Positions 57,362 to 64,000 of a stretch of DNA of 64,000 nucleotides are shown here, piece after piece. Position 1 is the stretch's first letter; each line of letters opens with the position of its first letter. Source of the DNA: Calamus simplicifolius (lineage: Eukaryota > Streptophyta > Magnoliopsida > Arecales > Arecaceae); assembly GCA_900491605.1 (NCBI GenBank), contig UESW01004626.1, forward strand, positions 536,807 through 600,806. Reading direction: 5' to 3'. The notes under the pieces are model-generated. The model did no database searches. It was not told the origin of the DNA and saw only the letters and a program-made list of their open reading frames with translations. The position numbers and the translations under genes were made by a program.

Positions 57362-57895
57362 ATGGAAAGGAAAGGAGTGACAGAAGATAGAGCTATAGAG
57401 ACTGAGGCTGCAGGACCCTCTGTTAGACATCCCTCGCCTGCACCTCCGAGTCCTTTGGTTTCTGCCTCTGCTCCAGCCCCTGCTCCAACTTTTGTTCAGA
57501 CTTCATCTTCTGCTAGCTTTTCAGATCAACAAATTATGCAACTCAAAGCCTTACTTGAAGATCAATCAGATAAGCTTAAAACTGATTTTGAGAATAAATT
57601 TATGCATTTGAGAGAAACACTTTATTCTCTTGATGATCGTATCTCAAAGATTGAATCCACTCTCGGATCTTCATCGGCATCCTTAAGTAGTGATATCAAG
57701 AATATTTTTGAAGAGCTTAAGGATATATGTGGAGATGGAGAGACATATGCCAAGAGCAACGCAGAGCTTCAAGACAAAATTCAGAGTGCGTGCACCTTTG
57801 TTGATGAAAAACTCAAGGACTATGTAAAAATTCAATCTGAAGGAATGAAAAATATAGTTGATCATCTAACTAGAATTGTAAGAACTCATTTTTGA
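57362..57895 (+). CDS. 3' ORF of the Copia element: Pro/Ala/Ser-rich plus coiled coil, unknown function
   Basis: 177 residues with an intact frame, positioned after pol and before the polypurine tract, where SIRE-type Copia elements carry an extra env-like or unknown ORF. Residues 20-60 are rich in Pro, Ala and Ser. Residues 60-175 are heptad-rich (LKALLEDQSDKLKTDFENKF, LYSLDDRISKIESTLG, IKNIFEELKDICGDG, LQDKIQSACTFVDEKLKDYV). No signal peptide and no membrane segment are visible, so the sequence gives no support for an envelope role. The frame just upstream (HTDFYSLATIHRM at about 57312-57350) is in a different phase and may be the original N-terminal part. Start chosen at the first Met of the open frame. 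Confidence 0.55.
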   Translation: MERKGVTEDRAIETEAAGPSVRHPSPAPPSPLVSASAPAPAPTFVQTSSSASFSDQQIMQLKALLEDQSDKLKTDFENKFMHLRETLYSLDDRISKIESTLGSSSASLSSDIKNIFEELKDICGDGETYAKSNAELQDKIQSACTFVDEKLKDYVKIQSEGMKNIVDHLTRIVRTHF

Positions 57896-58235
57896 GTTAC
57901 TAGAGTTGTTTTGTACTGAAGTTTTTATGCTTTCTTTATGAAATCAATGTATTGAACATTTTGATGTACTAGACTTTTGAATGAAATGAATTCTCTATTT
58001 CCTTATTTCAATGAAATTTGAATGAATGTTTGTGATTCTCTATCTTTTTGTTGATAACAAAAAAGGGGGAGAATTTTATAGTTCTATGATTGTGATAAAA
58101 TGAGATAAACAATGAGATAATTAATTAAGTTTCATAGGGGGAGCTACCTCATTAAGGGGGAGCCTAAGCCTAACTATGAAAACAAAATTAATTCACTAAT
58201 CAATCATGAACAAACTCAATATTTTTGTCATCATC

Positions 58236-58247
58236 AAAAAGGGGGAG
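58236..58247 (+). other. Polypurine tract of the Copia element
   Basis: AAAAAGGGGGAGA directly before the LTR start. A similar tract (AAAAAAGGGGGAG) lies at about 58060-58073, and GGGGGAG blocks occur at 58137-58164. Confidence 0.8.
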
Positions 58248-58611
58248 ATTGTTGAAAGATTATAGAAAAATTATATGATCCAATCCTTTTGATTTTGATG
58301 ATTACTAAAAGTCATTGAGTTTATTAAAGGATGTAATGAGTTTATGAAAATGAAGCAACAAATTTATTTTGAACAATCAATGAGAATGCTCAAGTTTAAT
58401 TTTAATCAATTTTGAAAGTGACTTTAAGCTCAATATTCAAACATTTGAAAAGAAATGTTATAATTCATGCTTTATTCAAAAAGTTTATGGATTAGTTCAT
58501 GAATCACTTCTAAAGGTTAATTCTATTGATTTCATGTCAAAACAATGAATGGAAATGAATCTGGAACGATTTTAATGTCAATCAGAAAAGTTTCTGATTT
58601 TTGATACGTTC

Positions 58612-58925
58612 CGGAGCCGACTCCTAAGTTTCAGAGTCGACTCCGCTCAGTGTACAGAAATGTGCATCTGTGTCGAGTCGACCCATGAAATTATCGAGTC
58701 GACTCCTGATTCTGTCGAGCCGACTCCTGGACTGTGCGAGTCGACTCCGCTCAGACACCAGAAGAGTGTTTTTCTGAGCACCTCTCGAGTCGACCCCAAG
58801 ACTTTCACGAGTCGACTCCCGACTATCAGGAGTCGACACTTCACCTTTATCGAGTCGACCCCTAACATTTTTATTTTTGGTAAAATGAGCTCGAGCCGAC
58901 TCGGGAAAAGCATGAGTCGACTCCA
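58612..58925. repeat. Cluster of GAGTCGACTC-type palindromes in U3
   Basis: About a dozen copies of GAGTCGACTC or one-base variants (GAGCCGACTC, GAGTCGACCC) spaced 15-35 bp apart by unrelated sequence. Some come in pairs around CAGTGTACAG-like spacers. Confidence 0.88.
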
Positions 58926-59030
58926 GCAATTCTGGGCGCGATTCTTAACGATGACACATCAGCCCCAACGGTTAGATTTTTGAATAACGGCTATTTTTTC
59001 TTGTCTCTAACGGATATATTTTTGCAGATT

Positions 59031-59040
59031 CTATAAATAG
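59031..59040 (+). promoter_or_regulatory. TATA box of the Copia LTR
   Basis: CTATAAATAG, followed about 30 bp later by an A-rich leader, marking the likely U3/R border. Confidence 0.65.
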
Positions 59041-60074
59041 AGGAGTTCTTTTCAAATCAAAACAATCCAGAAAAAATCAAAAAGAGAGAAAAGAATATCA
59101 TTTGAAAAGAGGGAAAAACAGAGCATATTGGAAAAATCATTTAGCTCAAAGGAGAGTGACTCAAAAGGAGAGAAATCCAAGAGAAAGTTTCGACTGCTCC
59201 TTCTCATCAATCCACAAGAGCCAAAAGAAAATCCACAAGTATTTCAAAGGTCAAATCGGAGGATTTTCAAAAGAGGAAAAAGCTTCATCTCAACTCCAAA
59301 GTCTTCAACGGTCAAGAATCTTGCTGAGGCGTGATTCAACGTTTCAAGAGGAGTTGAAGAGAAGAAGGAAGAAAGCCCAAGCATCTACCATCTGCTATAT
59401 TATCAGGCTTTTCTAACCTTTTAATATTTTGTACTTCATTTGTATATTTGCTCAAGGGGAGCACATTATTGTCCAAACACTTCTATTCTATTTGTTTGCT
59501 GATTCAATCAGTGGATTGAAATAGTGGAGGTTGGTATACCTCGTTACAAGCCGGAGTGCTTGTGTTGGGTTAGTTGTGAGCCCGTGAAAAACAACGTGTA
59601 GGGTTTTGTGCTGGTAAGCCCGAGTTAAAACCAGCTGGGTTCGTTGTGCACCCGGTAAAACAACAAGTTTGAGTTGTGAGCTTGAAAACAACTCGGCTGT
59701 AATCTAGAGAGATTATAGTGTGGACCCAAGTGAATCTTGGGAGTGGACGTAGGTGCTGGTTGCGCCGAACCACTATAAAATTATCTTGTGTTTGCCGTGC
59801 CTTATTTTCTCTATCTCTATCTCTCTTTATTAACTGCTGATTAGTTAATTTTACTCACTTGCACATCTTGCTATCTAATCAATTAAAGTCAAAAAGTCTT
59901 AAATTTTTAAGAACCCAATTCACCCCCCCCTCTTGGGTTGCCATCTGGGCCAACAACGCGCTTGTTTTCAAACCGGACGAAGTCCTTCGGGGACTATTTG
60001 GAGGCTGCCCGGCTTTAGTCGGGGCCTGTGTACTTCGGTTTTTAACTGGGATTTCAGCCCGAATGATTTTTACC

Positions 60075-60935
60075 TGGCCTTGCCATGGCTCGGAGGATTC
60101 ATTGCTCGGCCCGGCCGAGATTCGGAGAACATTTCACTTGGCCCTGCCAAGGTTCGGAAAATTTGTTGCTCGGCCCAGCCGAGGTTTGGAGAATATTTTA
60201 CTTGGCCCTGCCAAGGTTCGGAGAATTTGTTGCTCGGCCCTGCCGAGGTTTGGAGAATATTTACTTGGCCCTGCCAAGGTTCGAGAATTTGTTGCTCGGC
60301 CCTGCCGAGGTTCGGAGAATATTTTACTTGGCCCTGCCAAGGTTCGGAGATTTGTTGCTCGGCCCTGCCGAGGTTCGGAGAATATTTTACTTGGCCCTGC
60401 CAAGGTTCGGAGAATTTGTTGCTCGGCCCTGCCGAGGTTCGGAGAATATTTTACTTGGCCCTGCCAAGGTTCGGAGATTTGTTGCTCGGCCCTGCCGAGG
60501 TTCGAAGAATATTTTACTTGGCCCTACCAAGGTTCGGAGAATTTGTTGCTCGGCCCTGCCGAGGTTCGGAGAATATTTTACTTGGCCCTGCCAAGGTTCG
60601 GAGAATTTGTCGCTCGGCCCTGCCAAGGTTCGGAGAATATTTTACTTGGCCCTGCCAAGGTTCGGAGATTTGTTGCTCGGCCCTGCCGAGGTTCGGAGAA
60701 TATTTTACTTGGCCCTGCCAAGGTTCGGAGAATTTGTTGCTCGGCCCAGCCGAGGTTCGGAGAATATTTTACTTGGCCCTGCCAAGGTTCGAAGAATTTG
60801 TTGCTCGGCCCTGCCGAGGTTCGGAGAATATTTTACTTGGCCCTGCCAAGGTTCGGAGAATTTGTTGCTCGGCCCAGTCGAGGTTCGGAGAATATTTTAC
60901 TTGGCCCTGCCAAGGTTCGGAGATTCCTGTTCAAA
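60075..60935. repeat. 62-64 bp minisatellite of alternating hairpins downstream of pol
   Basis: About 13 units, each with two ~32-bp halves. One half contains CTTGGCCCTGCCAAG, the other CTCGGCCCTGCCGAG, and both can fold as 6-bp stems around a 3-base loop. It lies about 160 bp beyond the pol stop. All frames are open across it, giving false proteins on both strands. Confidence 0.95.
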
Positions 60936-61095
60936 CAGACAACTCGGTTGTGCCGAGGATTGGTGAGCAGTATCTGTTTCTTCTTGCAATTTATACCAAT
61001 ATAGTGCATAATGATTCATGCGACAGGTTTTGAGGAAACAGATAAGCAGGAATGTGTAGTGAGGCATGCGAAGATGAATTCAGAGAGGACATACC

Positions 61096-62546
61096 CTATT
61101 GATAATATTTACGAAGGTTGTCCGCATTCCAAGTCCGGGGAATGGACTTCCCATCCAGATCCTGTAGCTTGTAGGTCCCCAGTCCAGTAATCTCGCTACC
61201 TGGTACGGGCCCTCCCAGTTCGGCACCAGCTTTCCTTGCTCCAGCGGTTTGGAAACAGAGGCCTTTCGGAGGACAAGGTCGCCGGGCAGGAAGGTCTTCC
61301 CTTTAACTCTGGAAGCGTGGTAATGGGCCACCCTTTGTTGATAGGCAGCCGTTCTGATCCGGGCCTTCTCTCTGATTTCCTCTATCAGGTCGAGGTTGGT
61401 GCGGAGTTGTTCGTTGCTAGCCTCCTCCGAGTAGCTCTCCACCCGCAATGATGGGAGACTGACTTCCACAGGGATAACGGCCTCTGTACCGAAAGCCATT
61501 CGGAATGGGGTCTCGTCTGTCGGGATTCTTGGGGTTGTGCGGTAGGCCCATAAGACATGATGTAGCTCATCTGCCCACCTGCCTTGGGTTCTGGAGAGGC
61601 AAGCTTTAATTCCCTGGAGAAGGGTTCTGTTGGTCACCTCGGCTGCTCCGTTGGCTTGTGGGTGCCTGACCAAAGTAAGGTGGTGACGAATCCCGTGCTC
61701 CTCGCAGAACTGGCAAAATTTGGAGTTGTCGAACTGCTTGCCATTGTCAGTGATTATGGTGTGCGGGAGGCCAAATCGGCAGATGATGGACCTCCAAACA
61801 AAATCTCTAGCCCGTGCTTCAGTAATTTGCGCAACTGCTTCCGCTTCGACCCATTTGGTGAAGTAGTCGATGGCGACAAATAGGAATTTCCGCTGTCCCG
61901 TTGCAAGCGGGAATGGGCCGAGGATGTCCATCCCCCATTTGGCAAAGGGCCAAGCGGAGGATATAGAAACTAGCTCAGCGGAAGGGAGTCTTTGGATGTT
62001 TGAATGTCTTTGGCAGGGGTCGCAGGCGCGGACCAGATCGTCCGCGTCTTTCTGCATGGTCGGCCAGTAATAGCCTTGTCGCAGCACTTTATGGCAGAGG
62101 GACCGGCTTCCCAAATGGTTGCCGCAAATCCCTTCATGTACCTCGCGCAGAGCGTAGTCCGCTTCTGATGGGCGAAGGCATCTAAGCAGCAGCATGGAAA
62201 ATGACCGCTTGTAAAGTTGGTTGTCAATCAACACGTAGTGGATGGCCTGCAGCTTCAGCTTCCTAGCCTCTCTTCGGTCGGACGGAAGCGACCCTTCTCT
62301 GAGATATTTGAGGATAGGGTCGAACCAGGATGGTTCGGCCTCAACTTGCATCACCCGGTCGGCCTCCGTGATGCTCGGCTTTTCCAGAGTCTCCAGATGG
62401 AACTTTTGTTCGGTATCCATCGTCTCCGCGGTTGTCAGTCGGGAGAGTAGGTTGGCGCGGGCGTTCTCAGATCTGGGAATCTGAACAATCTCGAACTCGG
62501 CAAAATATGGGAGTAGGTTCCATACCTCCTGAAGGTATCGAACCAT
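61096..62546 (-). pseudogene. pol: Tat integrase (best preserved in the window)
   Basis: The 488-residue frame (62546-61080) covers the end of the second RNase H (IPRSENARANLLSRL; the usual acidic residue of RAD is Asn here). The integrase zinc domain follows with H137, H144, C175 and C178, then the catalytic core with D207 (GMDILG), D267 (TDNGKQFD) and E303 (GAAEVTNRT), 35 residues between the last two, and the C-terminal GDLVLRKASV region. Only at residue ~450 does a one-base shift displace the last 30 residues; the expected end NADNLRKYYQ lies in the next frame, with TAG at 61096-61098. Integrase itself may be intact. Confidence 0.92.
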
Positions 62547-63357
62547 ATTTGGCTCCCGAGCTTCAAATTCTCCCGAACATGGCTGGCTACCAGCTGAGAG
62601 TCGGTGAAGGCGTTGAGCTTTTCCACCTTCAGATTGCGGGCGATCTGGAGACCGGCTAACAGAGCTTCGTACTCGGATTCGTTGTTGGAAGCCGGGAAGG
62701 AGAATCGGACGCCATACTCGAAGGTCATCCCTCAGGACTGGTAAGAACTAGACCCGCACCGGAGTGATGGGTATTGGACGACCCGTCGACGTGGAGGAGC
62801 CACCGGGCTCCAGACTTTGGCTCTTCAAGGGAGTCTGGGGTAGAACCGTCCTCCGGGATGGTGCACTCGAGGAGGAAGTCGGCCAGTACTTGGGCTTTGA
62901 TGGTTGGGCGAGGCTGAAAATGTATGTCATGCTCGCTTAGCTCGACGGCCCATTTGGTCATTCTCCCCGATGTTTTCGGACGGTGGACCACCGCCTTGAT
63001 GGGTTGGTCAGTCAGGACCGTTACGGAATGTGCTTGGAAATACGGTCGTAGCTTTCGAACTGAGGTGATCAAGGCCAACACCATCTTTTCAATCCTGCTG
63101 TACCTCGTCTCCGCATCGCGGAGTAGCCTGCTCACATAGTAGATCAGCTTTTGGATCTTGCCTTCTTCTTTGACTAGCACCGAACAAACTACGCTCTCCG
63201 AGACAGCCAGGTACAAAAATAGGGTCTCTCCCTGGGCTGGACTACTGAGAAGCGGGGGCGAGCCGAGGTACTTCTTGAGATCTTGAAACGACTTCTGGCA
63301 TTCGGGAGTCCACTGGAAGTTTTTGGCCGATCGAAGAGTTTTGAAGAAGGGAGGCAT
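62547..63357 (-). pseudogene. pol: Two RNase H domains (59-64 kb element)
   Basis: The frame 63357-62725 (210 residues) holds the Gypsy-type RNase H with LFLYLAVSESVVCSVLV in place of the usual Asp-containing motif, then RYSRIEKMVLALI and TDQPIKAVV. It continues into the archaeal-type RNase H (WLLHVDGSSNTHHSGAG). A frameshift near 62728 moves the rest to 62728-62435 (NNESEYEALLAGL, AFTDSQLVASH). Confidence 0.9.
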
Positions 63358-64000
63358 CTCTCGGCCGACCGTGCCACAAAGCGGTTAAGGGCCGCTATCC
63401 TCCCGGTTAATCGCTGGACCTCTTTGATAGATGCTGGGGGCACCATTTGTTGGAGAGCTTGAATCTTCTGGGGGTTAGCTTCGATACCTCGCTGGGAGAC
63501 CATGAAGCCGAGGAACTTCCCCGAGTTGACGCCGAAGGCGCACTTGCTCGGGTTGAGTTTCATCCCATATTTGCGCAACGTTGCAAAGCTCTCCGAGAGG
63601 TCCTCGACATGCTGTGACGCCTCCTTGCTTTTAACCAGCATGTCGTCCACGTATACCTCCATGTTCCGCCGATTTGCTCCTTGAACACCTTGTTAACCAG
63701 CCGCTGGTAGGTTGCCCCTGCATTCTTAAGACCAAAAGGCATAACTCGGTAACAGTAGGTACCTCGGTCGGTTATGAAGGCGGTCTTTTCTTCATCTTCA
63801 GGGGCCATTCGGATCTGATTATAGCCGGAATAGGTGTCCATGAATGACAGCATCTGGTGGCCTGAGGTGGCATCCACGAGCTGGTCGATCCGAGGGAGGG
63901 GGAAGCTGTCCTTTGGGCAGGCTTTATTGAGGTCGGTGAAGTCGATGCAGATCCTCCACTTGCCGTTCGACTTTTTCACCATGACGACATTTGACAGCCA
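63358..64000 (-). pseudogene. pol: Tat reverse transcriptase (59-64 kb element), runs off the edge
   Basis: The frame 63982-63560 shows WRICIDFTDLNKACPKDSFPLPRIDQ, MDTYSGYNQIRMAPEDEEKTAF and MPFGLKNAGATYQRLVNKVF. One base is missing near 63668, after which 63662-63189 resumes with MEVYVDDML (active site YVDD) and CAFGVNSGKFLGFMVSQRGIEANP. A single deletion thus disables an otherwise complete domain. A further shift near 63360 separates it from RNase H. Confidence 0.92.

Larger units (their letters stand above)
57296..59955 (+). mobile_element. Copia element, 3' end only (3' ORF, polypurine tract, 3' LTR)
   Basis: A reading frame, then AT-rich 3' untranslated DNA with two AAAGGGGGAG-type tracts, the second directly before an LTR with TGTTGAAAG...GGCCAACA ends. 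5' truncated at about 57290. The base quintets next to the two edges do not match, so this is not a complete insertion. Its LTR end resembles that of the other Copia family (caattcaccccc, cttgggttgcc). Confidence 0.82.
58250..59955 (+). repeat. 3' LTR of the Copia element (1706 bp)
   Basis: TGTTGAAAG...GGCCAACA after a polypurine tract. U3 has a cluster of GAGTCGACTC palindromes (58612-58925). TATA box CTATAAATAG at 59031-59040. The R/U5 side has 'gtggacgtaggtgctgg' and 'gaaccactataaa', shared with the other Copia LTRs. Frames within it (59102-59416 and others) have no recognisable motif. Confidence 0.9.
59956..64000 (-). mobile_element. Tat-type Gypsy element, 3' part, runs off the right window edge
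   Basis: On the minus strand from 64000: reverse transcriptase, two RNase H domains, integrase, pol stop at 61096, and a minisatellite. It is then cut at 59956 by the Copia LTR, so its 3' LTR is absent. Pol is very close to that of the deleted element at 52569-57290 and better preserved. Confidence 0.88.

Noticed and set aside
59859..61033. Three overlapping plus-strand frames of 293-381 residues
   Set aside because: All lie across the 62-64 bp hairpin array and differ only in phase; no start context or family similarity.

Overview
The window is plant nuclear DNA, most likely from a monocot; a palm is my best guess, made from the general look of the long-LTR Copia elements and not testable here. 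No intact host protein-coding gene, tRNA or rRNA gene was recognised. About 80% of the sequence belongs to LTR retrotransposons, most of them decayed, nested in one another and inserted into a duplicated AT-rich host segment.

Layout. 1-3332: 5' end of a Copia element on the minus strand (gag, primer site, 2.3 kb LTR). 3333-6250: host segment copy A. 6251-9534: AT-rich host DNA without a recognisable gene. 9535-11053 continuing at 21946-23700: diverged host copy B, split by a complete Ty3/Gypsy Tat-type element on the minus strand (11054-21945, target duplication CATAT). 23700-25188: host DNA with microsatellites. 25189-49605: a second, older Tat-type element on the plus strand (target duplication GGTAC). 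It is interrupted inside integrase by an Athila-type element (31109-41849), which itself carries a solo LTR (39226-40173, target duplication TTAAT). Further downstream the same Tat element carries a solo Copia LTR (43677-46009, target duplication TATAA). 49606-52568: host copy C, nearly identical to copy A. 52569-57290: internally deleted Tat element, plus strand. 57296-59955: 3' end of another Copia element with its LTR. 59956-64000: 3' part of a Tat element on the minus strand, running out of the window.

How the parts work together. The Tat elements encode gag, protease, reverse transcriptase, two consecutive RNase H domains (the first without its usual first acidic residue, the second with a full set) and a DD35E integrase. 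At least two also carry a gene on the opposite strand between pol and the 3' LTR. In the best copy this gene can be read as a spliced three-exon gene that ends tail-to-tail with pol. In all four Tat elements a minisatellite begins about 80-210 bp beyond the pol stop codon, and its sequence differs in each element.

The observations I rate highest are the spliced antisense gene, the element-specific minisatellites (one built of alternating hairpins), the palindrome-rich U3 regions of both Copia LTR families, an Athila insertion whose outer edge still carries primer-binding-site sequence, and a repeated TATA-containing module in the duplicated host segment. Percentages and alignments are by eye.
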